From positions 1-24,235 of the IMG/VR virus record IMGVR_UViG_3300034102_000586: a stretch of DNA of 24,235 bases; one strand, given 5' to 3'. Of this stretch, positions 1 to 6,360 are shown piece by piece; positions within the stretch are counted from its first letter, which is position 1, and each line of letters begins with the position of its first letter. The position numbers and the translations under genes were made by a program. The stretch is from a virus. A model generated the notes under the pieces. The model was not told the origin of the DNA. It searched no databases and saw only the letters and a program-made list of their open reading frames with translations.

Positions 1-218
1 GTTGTTCTGATCTTTTTCATTTCGGCATAGAATTTGCCGCCAGCGTTTATTTGATTTGCTAGGTTTTGAGAAAGGTTATTAGATACTGCAACACCTGCAG
101 CACCTGTTTTTGCCATTGAGGTGTGAAAGGCTGATATCTGGCGTTGTAACGCTTTTAATTGCGTTAACGCTTCACCAGTGTCAATACCAATTTTTATATT
201 GGACTCTACATCAGCCAT
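1..218 (-). CDS. Tail tape measure protein, N-terminal fragment (runs off the left edge)
   Basis: This is a 72-codon open frame beginning MADVESNIKIGIDTGEAL and continuing off the window. A good ribosome binding site (AGAGGT, 8 bases before the ATG) selects this start; a nearby ATG two codons' length upstream leads straight to a stop. The opening matches the usual start of tape measure proteins: a short beta segment of the form 'IKIGIDTGEA' followed by a predicted helix rich in Leu, Gln, Ala and Lys (ALTQLKALQRQISAF). In siphoviruses the tape measure gene directly follows the tail assembly chaperone genes, as here, with a 25-base gap to the upstream gene. The product would set tail length and fill the tube lumen. 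The call rests on position plus the N-terminal pattern; the diagnostic long helical body is outside the window. Confidence 0.75.
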   Translation of the reverse strand, partial: MADVESNIKIGIDTGEALTQLKALQRQISAFHTSMAKTGAAGVAVSNNLSQNLANQINAGGKFYAEMKKIRT

Positions 219-243
219 TCATTAGTACCTCTTTATTTAGTTT

Positions 244-564
244 TTATGGTAAATTATTAAGAAGTGCTGCGTCTGATAGTTTAACACCAGATGCCTCTTC
301 AATAATTTGATATACCGTTGGAAGATCCATATTTTCTTCTAACGCTGCTAAGTCTTCTGCAAGTTCTGGCTTGTATTGTTTCATTGCAATTTGAATACAT
401 TCCATTAATATGTTCATTGATTTTTCGTTATCTTCTGCGACCGCTGCTACACCTTCGAATTTCTTCATAAAAGGACGTAGGAGAGAAATTTTCAGTGGTC
501 TTACTTTGATTTTAGTGCCGTCAATAAGCGTAACTGTTTTTTCTTCGTTAACAGTAGTTGCCAT
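244..564 (-). CDS. Tail assembly chaperone, short form (G-like)
   Basis: This 106-aa acidic protein is clearly paralogous to the N-terminal ~105 residues of the gene just upstream (615-1298). Both begin MAT.V.EE, share LIDGT.I.V.P.KI..LR near residues 14-30, the I.IAM.......P segment near residues 57-66, and a NMDL/NLDI..TVY....E..(S/A)G segment near residues 78-95. Tail assembly chaperones bind and solubilise the tape measure protein while the tail tube polymerises, and they usually lie just before it, as here. Lambda and many siphoviruses make a short G and a longer GT from one gene by ribosomal slippage. This copy stops after the G domain, and neither alternative frame extends past its stop. 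It has its own extended -10 promoter and a strong AAGGAGG site five bases before the ATG, which suggests high expression. Confidence 0.75.
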   Translation of the reverse strand: MATTVNEEKTVTLIDGTKIKVRPLKISLLRPFMKKFEGVAAVAEDNEKSMNILMECIQIAMKQYKPELAEDLAALEENMDLPTVYQIIEEASGVKLSDAALLNNLP

Positions 565-590
565 TTTTCCTCCTTATAAGGTTAACCTTA

Positions 591-599
591 ATTATATCA
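591..599 (-). promoter_or_regulatory. Extended -10 promoter for the short tail chaperone gene
   Basis: The minus strand reads TGATATAAT, an exact match to the extended -10 consensus (TGnTATAAT). It lies in the 50-base gap between the two chaperone genes. A start about 7 bases downstream would give a leader of roughly 20 bases containing the AAGGAGG site. No clear -35 hexamer is seen at 16-18 bases. Confidence 0.6.
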
Positions 600-614
600 C
601 AGAGGACCTATATT

Positions 615-1298
615 TTAACCAACAACCTCTTCATACCCCAAACCATTCCCAATCCCAAACCCTGCTTTCTTTGCTTTGGCTCCACGAAGGTTTGTTATGT
701 CATTGGCATCTTTTCCATTGTATAATACTCTTTTTTTCATATCTTCCCAAGCATTATCACTCTTATCTTTATCTATATCTACTCCTTGCATTGCCGCTGC
801 AAATTTTTTATCATTATGATCAAACTCTCTTCTTACTTCTAGAATAGATATTAACTCTGGCATAGATAGTGCAAGTTCTAGTTCTTCATAATTTTTCCAA
901 GCACCTATTAAAAATACTTCTGATTCTAATTTGGCTAAATCTAGATCTTGCCAACTAGACCCACTGCTTTCTGATTTAGCCTGACTTTCAATAGTCTCTT
1001 CTTTTTCACTACTTATTGTTATTCCAGCACAATATTCCAAAACCTTATATACTGTTTTTATATCTAAATTATCTTCTATTAGTTCTACTGAATCAGAAAT
1101 GGATGGATAAAACTCTTGCATTGCAATTCTGACAGATTCAACCATCATCTCTATGGCTTCATCTTCTGTGCTATCTTTATCTATTTTATTAAAACTGTCT
1201 AATATACCTCTTAGGTATTTTATTTTTGATGGGCCAACTGTTATTTCTGTACCGTCGATTAATTCGATAACATTTTCTTCATAAACTTTTGTGGCCAT
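615..1298 (-). CDS. Tail assembly chaperone, long form (GT-like)
   Basis: This 227-aa protein has an N-terminal region (about residues 1-105) paralogous to the downstream 106-aa protein. A Ser/Glu-rich linker follows (SEKEETIESQAKSESSGSS), then a second domain of about 110 residues (from WQDLDLAKLESEVFLIGAWK, then SMPELISILEVRREFD, then KKFAAAMQGVDID), ending in a basic, Gly-rich tail. The layout matches a GT chaperone, with the T-like extension joined in frame. It is unusual that the G-only partner is a separate downstream gene. The start has no Shine-Dalgarno sequence: TATAAT lies only 6 bases before the ATG, so the mRNA is probably leaderless and perhaps poorly translated. Known: the T part recruits tube subunits in lambda. 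Inferred: the same job here. Confidence 0.7.
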   Translation of the reverse strand: MATKVYEENVIELIDGTEITVGPSKIKYLRGILDSFNKIDKDSTEDEAIEMMVESVRIAMQEFYPSISDSVELIEDNLDIKTVYKVLEYCAGITISSEKEETIESQAKSESSGSSWQDLDLAKLESEVFLIGAWKNYEELELALSMPELISILEVRREFDHNDKKFAAAMQGVDIDKDKSDNAWEDMKKRVLYNGKDANDITNLRGAKAKKAGFGIGNGLGYEEVVG

Positions 1299-1304
1299 TA
1301 AACC

Positions 1305-1313
1305 ATTATATCA
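1305..1313 (-). promoter_or_regulatory. Extended -10 promoter, leaderless start of the long tail chaperone gene
   Basis: TGATATAAT on the minus strand, with the last T only six bases from the ATG at 1298. A start 6-7 bases after the hexamer falls on the ATG itself, giving a leaderless mRNA. The sequence immediately upstream is a terminator hairpin, so no normal -35 box can be present. Confidence 0.6.
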
Positions 1314-1318
1314 AATAG

Positions 1319-1345
1319 AAAAGCCCACCGTTTTATGGGCGGGCT
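1319..1345 (-). terminator. Rho-independent terminator after the major tail protein gene
   Basis: On the minus strand the arms AGCCCGCC (1345-1338) and GGTGGGCT (1329-1322) form an 8-bp GC-rich stem with one G-U pair around an 8-base loop, followed by a T run (TTTTC). It lies 20 bases past the stop codon of the tail tube gene and just before the next promoter, so it isolates the tube transcript from the chaperone genes. Confidence 0.8.
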
Positions 1346-1364
1346 AATCTTGTAAAATTACTTA

Positions 1365-2018
1365 CTAAGCAATTGTACGATCAACAATCTTACCATACAT
1401 ACCGTCATCTAACGGTAACATACGGAAAGTTACGTCAAACATAGATGCTGCATCACGTTTTGCTGATGCTACTACGTTTTCGATTGACAAAGCACGGTAT
1501 CCGATATAGATACGTTCCTTATCGATTGATGGGTCACCAGTTCCTGGACCAACGGCTACTATACCACGTTCTAGAGGAACGTCGCCTAGTTCACCTGAGT
1601 TGATGTCGAATTCTTGGCTTCCTTCTCCAACGCCACTTGTTGCGGATGATAATTCATATAAATCATTTGTGTTTGCTGCTACTGCCACTAGAAGGTTTTC
1701 TAGTGTTGCTTCTGCAAATGATGTTGCTAAAGATACTTGCATGCCGTCTTTGAAAAGACGAGCAACGTCAAGAACTTGATCAACTTGAACTTCACCGAAA
1801 GATGGTTGGAATGTAAGTTCAATACCATTACTGGTATAACCTACGTTTGTAAAAGCCTCAGCATTAGACAAAGTTTCTTTGTATGATGTTGCTGCTTCAA
1901 ATGCTGGTAGTGGTCCACCTGCAGTACCGATTGTTTGTGCTAAAGCACCGTCATTGTATGTAAACAGTGCGGCTGCACCAACGATAATGTTGTTGGACGA
2001 TCCACGAGAATATGCCAT
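1365..2018 (-). CDS. Major tail (tube) protein
   Basis: This 217-aa protein lies between the tail terminator and the tail assembly chaperones, the standard siphovirus place for the tube subunit. It is rich in Ala, Gly, Ser, Thr and Val with little Cys or Trp, and it ends in a beta-rich stretch (MFDVTFRMLPLDDGMYGKIV) typical of tube proteins. The segment SNGIELTFQPSFGEVQVDQ resembles the beta strands shared by tail-tube folds. Hundreds of copies would stack to form the tail. The expression signals suit a high-copy product: its own extended -10 promoter, a leader of about 60 bases, a strong AAGGAGAGGT site, and a private terminator after the stop. The family call rests on position and composition; no enzyme-like motif is present. 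Confidence 0.72.
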   Translation of the reverse strand: MAYSRGSSNNIIVGAAALFTYNDGALAQTIGTAGGPLPAFEAATSYKETLSNAEAFTNVGYTSNGIELTFQPSFGEVQVDQVLDVARLFKDGMQVSLATSFAEATLENLLVAVAANTNDLYELSSATSGVGEGSQEFDINSGELGDVPLERGIVAVGPGTGDPSIDKERIYIGYRALSIENVVASAKRDAASMFDVTFRMLPLDDGMYGKIVDRTIA

Positions 2019-2083
2019 TTATTTCACCTCTCCTTGTAAAGGGTTTTCTTATTTAGTTGTAAAGCGATGTTTCCTCAAGGTCA

Positions 2084-2092
2084 AGTATAACA
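2084..2092 (-). promoter_or_regulatory. Extended -10 promoter of the major tail protein gene
   Basis: TGTTATACT on the minus strand, in the 82-base gap before the tail tube gene. The start would fall near 2077, giving a leader of about 60 bases that contains a repeated CTTTACAA and ends in the strong ribosome binding site. Confidence 0.55.
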
Positions 2093-2100
2093 CCATTTTG

Positions 2101-2634
2101 TTAGCCCTTATGCCAGTCATAATCTAAAATAATCTTGTTTCCCGCAAAGGTTCTGGCTGTTCCAAAGTCTATGATGTCTCTAGTCTCTTGAAGTTGGTAG
2201 GTTTTAAAGGTGTGAAAATATAGAGGAAGGGACATATCCTTAAGTGCTATGTTTGGGCCAGGTATAACTGTGTCCTGATTGTCTCTTATCCATTTGTTTA
2301 TATCAACTGCAGACTCATCCAATGAATTTAAAAGATCTTGAATTTTTTGACTTATGATGATTGTTCTTTCAATTGCGTCTTCACCAAAGTTATAAAAATA
2401 GTACATTATTTGTTCACAATATATGTGTGGAAATGTTTTTCTATTCATTCTAAACATTCTGTCATATACTGCAAATGTTCCTGTAGACTCTGGAAATGAT
2501 TCAGTTAGAGCAGCAATATCTGTTGGGCTAGTAGGAAAAAACGGTATTGTAAATTCTTGATCAAAAAACTCACTAATCTTATTTTGTAAATAAGCATTAA
2601 TCAATGACGGTGGATGATGTATCGTAGCAGCCAT
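2101..2634 (-). CDS. Tail terminator / tail-to-head joining protein (probable)
   Basis: This 177-aa protein is the last gene of the neck cluster, just before the tail tube gene. That is where the tail terminator (lambda gpU, SPP1 gp17 type) is normally found. It starts with an N-terminal helix (HHPPSLINAYLQNKISEFF), then a mixed alpha/beta body containing IIISQKIQDLLNSLDESAVDI and a C-terminal strand-rich part (YQLQETRDIIDFG). An early amphipathic helix, a middle dimer-like helix and C-terminal strands fit the terminator fold, but I see no signature that proves it. Its ATG overlaps the previous stop as TAATG, so it is probably translated by reinitiation; no Shine-Dalgarno is present. It could instead be a general neck protein. 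Confidence 0.5.
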   Translation of the reverse strand: MAATIHHPPSLINAYLQNKISEFFDQEFTIPFFPTSPTDIAALTESFPESTGTFAVYDRMFRMNRKTFPHIYCEQIMYYFYNFGEDAIERTIIISQKIQDLLNSLDESAVDINKWIRDNQDTVIPGPNIALKDMSLPLYFHTFKTYQLQETRDIIDFGTARTFAGNKIILDYDWHKG

Positions 2635-3302
2635 TATGCAATCACCGCATTAGAAATCCATTTATATCCAGTTGAATACCCAACACCTTTACCACTGCGT
2701 TTTCCTGCTGCCATATTGGTTTTAAATACTTGTGGTCTTTTTATATAATCATATAGACCAGATGCTTTTAAAAATGATTGTTTAAAATATTGTAGAAAAA
2801 ACATATCTATAGTTGACTCAAAACTACCCTGTGCATCTTCTCCACCAGGGCTAGATACTGAAACTGGATTTCTAGTAAACACTGTTTCTCCATCTTGCTC
2901 AAAAACCAATACAGGTGATTTCTTAGGTCTTATTATAACTGGAATACCGTTTTCCATTATTTTTGCTTTATTATAAAAAGGAGTTGTTGATCCATCTTTT
3001 ACTTGAGATGATTGTGTAAATGTGGACATCACTGATAATCCTAATCCACTAACAGTATATTGTATATCAAATAATCTTGATTCTGGACTTCCAGATTTAT
3101 ACCACTCATAAACATGTTGCAATGCTGCTGGATCTATCCTAGCGTTTGTGTCAACAAATTGTTTTAAAACCTCTATAGTTTGTTTTCCAAGATTATTTAA
3201 AAATAACTTTTTGCCACCCTCAACTCCTTCTAAAAATCCCATAGAGTATTGAACAATATTGTCCATATCTCTTTTAAATTGTTTTGTGTTAAATGTTATC
3301 AT
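2634..3302 (-). CDS. Neck / tail completion protein, HK97 gp10-like (probable)
   Basis: This 222-aa protein starts at an ATGA overlap with the upstream gene and ends in a TAATG overlap with the next, inside a tight neck operon. Its N-terminal part is helical (NTKQFKRDMDNIVQYSMGFL, then NLGKQTIEVLKQFVDTNARI). It is followed by the 'Y.WYKSGSPESRLFDIQY' region and a basic C-terminus rich in Gly and aromatic residues. Phage gp10-like neck proteins have this kind of long N-terminal helix, a mention of residues around a tyrosine/tryptophan pair, and a C-terminal beta part. Gene order (adaptor, stopper, this gene, terminator) also fits. Recognition is by context plus general pattern; sequence search would be needed to name a family. 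Confidence 0.45.
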   Translation of the reverse strand: MITFNTKQFKRDMDNIVQYSMGFLEGVEGGKKLFLNNLGKQTIEVLKQFVDTNARIDPAALQHVYEWYKSGSPESRLFDIQYTVSGLGLSVMSTFTQSSQVKDGSTTPFYNKAKIMENGIPVIIRPKKSPVLVFEQDGETVFTRNPVSVSSPGGEDAQGSFESTIDMFFLQYFKQSFLKASGLYDYIKRPQVFKTNMAAGKRSGKGVGYSTGYKWISNAVIA

Positions 3303-3748
3303 AAATCTATCGCCTGACTATCAGACCTTTTAATTACAATTTTATAGTATTCTGTTTTTCCAAACAAACCAGAGTATGGGCTTAGTGTTGCAATTTCAAA
3401 AAGACTTGATTTACCAGCACGAACCCCACCTGTTTCAACATATATAGGGTTACCTTCTCCATCTGATATGTTTGTTATAAGAAGATTAGTTAATGCAATT
3501 CCACCATTTATATCATCAAATCTAATATCGCTTGGAACTCTGCCTCTTAAAACTGTGTCAAACAAGATTGCTACATTTTGTACTTGTTGCTCTTCTTTAT
3601 TTTTAACATTACCAGATGCAAAGTAGCATTTTATATCTTTAAATTTTGACCATTGCTTTTTAATATTACCGTACTGACCTTGCTCAACTGATGAATAATA
3701 TACTTCTGCTGTCATGGGATATAAAAAGTTGTCGTCTAAACATGTCAT
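3299..3748 (-). CDS. Head closure / stopper protein (probable)
   Basis: This 149-aa protein is the second gene of the connector series. It opens with a short acidic segment and then 'MTAEVYYSSVEQGQYGNIKKQW', the pattern seen in head-closure proteins (SPP1 gp16, HK97 gp7 type): a beta strand, a polar turn mentioning the assay-like 'Y/G...G.....W', then strands in a small barrel. The body is strand-rich (NVAILFDTVLRGRVPSDIRF and ALTNLLITNIS), with a flexible Gly/Ser middle. Its ATG overlaps the stop of the adaptor gene (ATGA), and a weak AGGA lies five bases upstream. The product would cap the connector after DNA packaging and bind the tail terminator. No catalytic motif is expected or seen. 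Confidence 0.5.
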   Translation of the reverse strand: MTCLDDNFLYPMTAEVYYSSVEQGQYGNIKKQWSKFKDIKCYFASGNVKNKEEQQVQNVAILFDTVLRGRVPSDIRFDDINGGIALTNLLITNISDGEGNPIYVETGGVRAGKSSLFEIATLSPYSGLFGKTEYYKIVIKRSDSQAIDL

Positions 3749-4656
3749 AGTATTCCTAGTCTAGTAATGTTCTTAGTATATTTTGATAGTATTTGATCAA
3801 CTATGATATTGCCTGTACCGTTAAATAATTTTTTAGCATTAAATTTAACTTTGTACTGGTCTGTTTGATATTCTTCAACATATCTTTTATATTGATCAAG
3901 TCTTCCACATTTAATATCATTAACTAACATTTCTGTTGCTGCCTGAATATCTGACGGAATTGTTTTATATCCAGCATCTAGAACTAATGTATAGTCATAT
4001 CCTGTAGGAAAAGTAACAGTATCCCAACCATAATACCCTAAATCGCCATATGATACTGGAAGATTTGGTAGAGTTTTTTCTAATCTATTTAATGATTCTG
4101 TTGAATTAGGAATATATTCTTGTACAGCAGAGTTATCTAATGATAATTTAAAATATCTATCGTTTGTTTCTTCATCAACATCAAAAATTAAAACATCGTT
4201 TTCATAAACTCTCAACACCTTATAAGCATTTACCCACAAAGGTATATAATCTAATCCTTCTCCAACTGTTTGAACAATAACTTTTTGATTATAAAAACCA
4301 TCAACAACGAATGAGTCAATAATTGATCTTGCAATAAGTTCGTTATATTTTGCTTCTGTTATTTCTGAAGCGGTAGTTCCAAGTTTATTAGGGTCAGTAT
4401 ATGGTCTTACTATGTCTAAATTATCTTCAAACACTATTTCTTCATCTGAATTTAAAATCTTAACTTCATATTTTCTGTCAAATTCTATTTTTGATAATGG
4501 TATTACATATGTTATTTGTAAGTTTGCTGAAGTTATATTTGATTCTTCAACAAAGTGTTCCACCAAATCCTGTAACCTAAGAGTGTAGATATCTCCACTT
4601 GTTGGGACATCAAACTTTAGTGTTAGTGGGTATGGTGGAACCCTTAATGCTTCCAT
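3745..4656 (-). CDS. Head-tail adaptor/connector protein (probable)
   Basis: This 303-aa protein is the first of the four-gene neck series after the capsid block. The C-terminal region (about residues 225-300) is mostly helical: 'IPSDIQAATEMLVNDIKCGR' followed by 'YKRYVEEYQTDQYKVKF' and 'IVDQILSKYTK'. Helical adaptor proteins of the gp6/gp15 class carry the same pattern of a proline-started helix with A.E.L...I, then a polar helix, then a terminal strand. The N-terminal 200 residues are strand-rich and longer than in the usual 100-150 aa adaptors, so this one has an extra domain. The gene starts three bases after the previous stop, with no Shine-Dalgarno, so it is probably translated by coupling. 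It would sit on the portal and start the tail-joining channel. Confidence 0.5.
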   Translation of the reverse strand: MEALRVPPYPLTLKFDVPTSGDIYTLRLQDLVEHFVEESNITSANLQITYVIPLSKIEFDRKYEVKILNSDEEIVFEDNLDIVRPYTDPNKLGTTASEITEAKYNELIARSIIDSFVVDGFYNQKVIVQTVGEGLDYIPLWVNAYKVLRVYENDVLIFDVDEETNDRYFKLSLDNSAVQEYIPNSTESLNRLEKTLPNLPVSYGDLGYYGWDTVTFPTGYDYTLVLDAGYKTIPSDIQAATEMLVNDIKCGRLDQYKRYVEEYQTDQYKVKFNAKKLFNGTGNIIVDQILSKYTKNITRLGIL

Positions 4657-4659
4657 TGT

Positions 4660-5100
4660 TTATAAGCCGTATTCCCTTGCAACGTCTTCTGGTTTCAAAA
4701 CTGTAATGTGATTACGTGTTGACCATTCTTTTGCTTCTTCTGCGGATACGTAGTTGATACCAACTTTTACTCTTCCTACACCCATCCAGGATACGTTTTT
4801 AGTTGACTTAATTGCAACTTTTTCTTTACCTTGTTTAGGTTCAGCAGGTTTTTCTTTTTTAGTTCTTGGTTGTTTTCCAACACCAATGGCACCAGTTGAT
4901 AATGGAGCAAGTCCTTCAACAAGGTCTTCAATTGCTTGTTTTTTATCTTCTGGAATTAATGCTTCGCCTGGGGCTAACAATGCTGGTTGGACTTCTTCTA
5001 TAACTTCTTCTACAACATCTTCAACAATTGCGTCTTGAATAGTATTTTCTTCAACTGTTTCTGGTGTTTGTAAATTTAAATCGTTGTCTAATTCTGACAT
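4660..5100 (-). CDS. Hypothetical head protein, acidic N-terminus and basic linker
   Basis: I do not recognise a family for this 146-aa protein. Residues 1-70 are strongly acidic (runs of D, E and V, such as VEDVVEEVIEEV), followed by a basic, Pro-rich linker (TKKEKPAEPKQGKEK, residues ~78-96). A compact C-terminal module of about 45 residues follows, with WMGVGRVKVGINYVSAEEA and a final AREYGL. Small proteins with a disordered charged arm and a short folded end are common next to the capsid gene as decoration, minor capsid or packaging-helper proteins. It begins a new transcription unit: a terminator after the capsid gene, an extended -10 promoter, then a strong GAGGAGG site. A virion role is inferred from position only. 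Confidence 0.7.
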   Translation of the reverse strand: MSELDNDLNLQTPETVEENTIQDAIVEDVVEEVIEEVQPALLAPGEALIPEDKKQAIEDLVEGLAPLSTGAIGVGKQPRTKKEKPAEPKQGKEKVAIKSTKNVSWMGVGRVKVGINYVSAEEAKEWSTRNHITVLKPEDVAREYGL

Positions 5101-5117
5101 ATATTCCTCCTCGTATT

Positions 5118-5126
5118 ATTATATCA
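5118..5126 (-). promoter_or_regulatory. Extended -10 promoter for the 146-aa and neck genes
   Basis: TGATATAAT on the minus strand, between the capsid terminator and the GAGGAGG ribosome binding site of the next gene. The start would lie near 5111, giving a short leader of about 10 bases. It probably drives the run 5100-2101, whose genes overlap or abut. Confidence 0.6.
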
Positions 5127-5140
5127 TTTAATTAAATGTT

Positions 5141-5172
5141 AAAGGGAGTAAGAAATTAATCCTACTCCCCTT
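5141..5172 (-). terminator. Likely terminator after the major capsid gene
   Basis: On the minus strand AAGGGGAGTA (5172-5163) pairs with TACTCCCTTT (5150-5141), with one G-U pair and a 12-base loop. The following stretch (TAACATTTAATT) is T-rich but not a clean U run, so termination may be partial. It lies 17 bases past the capsid stop codon and directly before the next promoter. Confidence 0.6.
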
Positions 5173-5188
5173 AAAATTGTGCTACAGA

Positions 5189-6337
5189 TTATGCATCTGC
5201 TGCTGCATCCGCAAATGCGACTGCGTCTAGTTCTTCCCATTGAATACCGAAACGAACGAAAACTGTATATTCTACAGTATCTTTCTTTGGTCTGTATTCG
5301 CGGTTAACTGTGATGTCTCGTTGGAAACCCCATACACGGTTAGCAGGGAATGTCAAATCGACATATCCTGCAGGGTAGTAAGGAACTTCTTGAACATCAA
5401 TTCCGAGTACACGTGTTGTACGTGCTCCTCCGAATGTTTGTGCGTTACCATCAAGGTATGCTTGACGATTTGCTTCTGTACCTGGACCTTTATTTACAAA
5501 GGCTTCGGCAATTGCATCGGCAAGAGTACCATTGTTTTTAACAATACCTTGGAAAACGTCTGTACCTGCGTAGAACTTAAGATTATTCTTAAGTGCACGG
5601 TACTTACGTGGCATTGCAAGAATTATGTCTTGCAATACGTTTGTTGTCCAGGCGTTTGCTTCAACGTTGGCAACTGCTTCGTGAGATGCTGAGTTGTTCG
5701 CTGTTACTTGATTTACGAAACCGTTCATGATGCTAGTGAAAGCATTATTTCCTGTTCCTGTTCCGTTAATTGCAAGGTCTTCGATATCATTACCGAAAGC
5801 GTTGGTCATCAATCTTACGATATGATCTTCCAATGCTGCACCTTCAATATTGTCTTCAAGTGCTTCTGATGATACTTCCCAGTCTAAGCGAATTTTCTTT
5901 GTAGTTAATTCAACTTTTGAGAATGTTGCACCAGCGTTTGTGTATTCGCCTAAGCCTTGTGCGGCTGCACGAATTACACGTTCTCCAACGTTAACTTTTT
6001 CAAGTTCCATTGTGTTTGCTTTCATGGTCACTCTGCGACCATCTTTAGCCAATACAGTTGCGTCCCACACATAGTCTATAAAACGACGTGCTTGTTCAGG
6101 GCGTAAGATACCGCTTCCAGTATCACCTGAAGGATTTACTGCGTTGATTCCTGATGTAGAGCCAAATGATGCTTCTGCGATGTTACCTAAAACACCACCA
6201 TTTGCATAGTTGCCTGCTACGTTTTCACCAGCATCAGAACCAGATGCGAATGCACCTTGTGCTTGGGCTGTTCCAGGTGCTGTTCCACCTAGATCGCCTG
6301 ATGTTCCTGGCTGATTTTTAATTATTTCTTCCGACAT
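5189..6337 (-). CDS. Major capsid protein (HK97-fold)
   Basis: The likely product is 382 aa, starting MSEEIIKNQPGTSG. I chose the ATG at 6337 over one at 6403: GGAGGTGAAA lies 4 bases ahead of it, whereas the upstream start would overlap the protease end and lacks such a site. After a Gly/Ala-rich N-terminal arm, features typical of HK97-fold capsid proteins follow: LRPEQARRFIDYVWDATVLA, a spine-helix region with EALEDNIEGAALEDHIVRLM, IEDLAINGTG, MPRKYRALKNNLKFYAG, and a P-domain-like C-terminal end (VNREYRPKKDTVEYTVFVRF). Its place directly after the protease/scaffold gene confirms the role. Several hundred copies would form the shell around the packaged DNA. The N-terminal ~60 residues are probably removed or disordered, but no cleavage site can be read with certainty. 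Confidence 0.88.
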   Translation of the reverse strand: MSEEIIKNQPGTSGDLGGTAPGTAQAQGAFASGSDAGENVAGNYANGGVLGNIAEASFGSTSGINAVNPSGDTGSGILRPEQARRFIDYVWDATVLAKDGRRVTMKANTMELEKVNVGERVIRAAAQGLGEYTNAGATFSKVELTTKKIRLDWEVSSEALEDNIEGAALEDHIVRLMTNAFGNDIEDLAINGTGTGNNAFTSIMNGFVNQVTANNSASHEAVANVEANAWTTNVLQDIILAMPRKYRALKNNLKFYAGTDVFQGIVKNNGTLADAIAEAFVNKGPGTEANRQAYLDGNAQTFGGARTTRVLGIDVQEVPYYPAGYVDLTFPANRVWGFQRDITVNREYRPKKDTVEYTVFVRFGIQWEELDAVAFADAAADA

Positions 6338-6360
6338 ATATTTCACCTCCACGTGATTTT

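Noticed and set aside
279-285. GTTAAAC on the minus strand near the end of the short chaperone gene, as a -1 frameshift site
   Set aside because: It does not match X XXY YYZ. The -1 frame meets TAA at once, and the +1 frame ends within the gap before the tape measure start.
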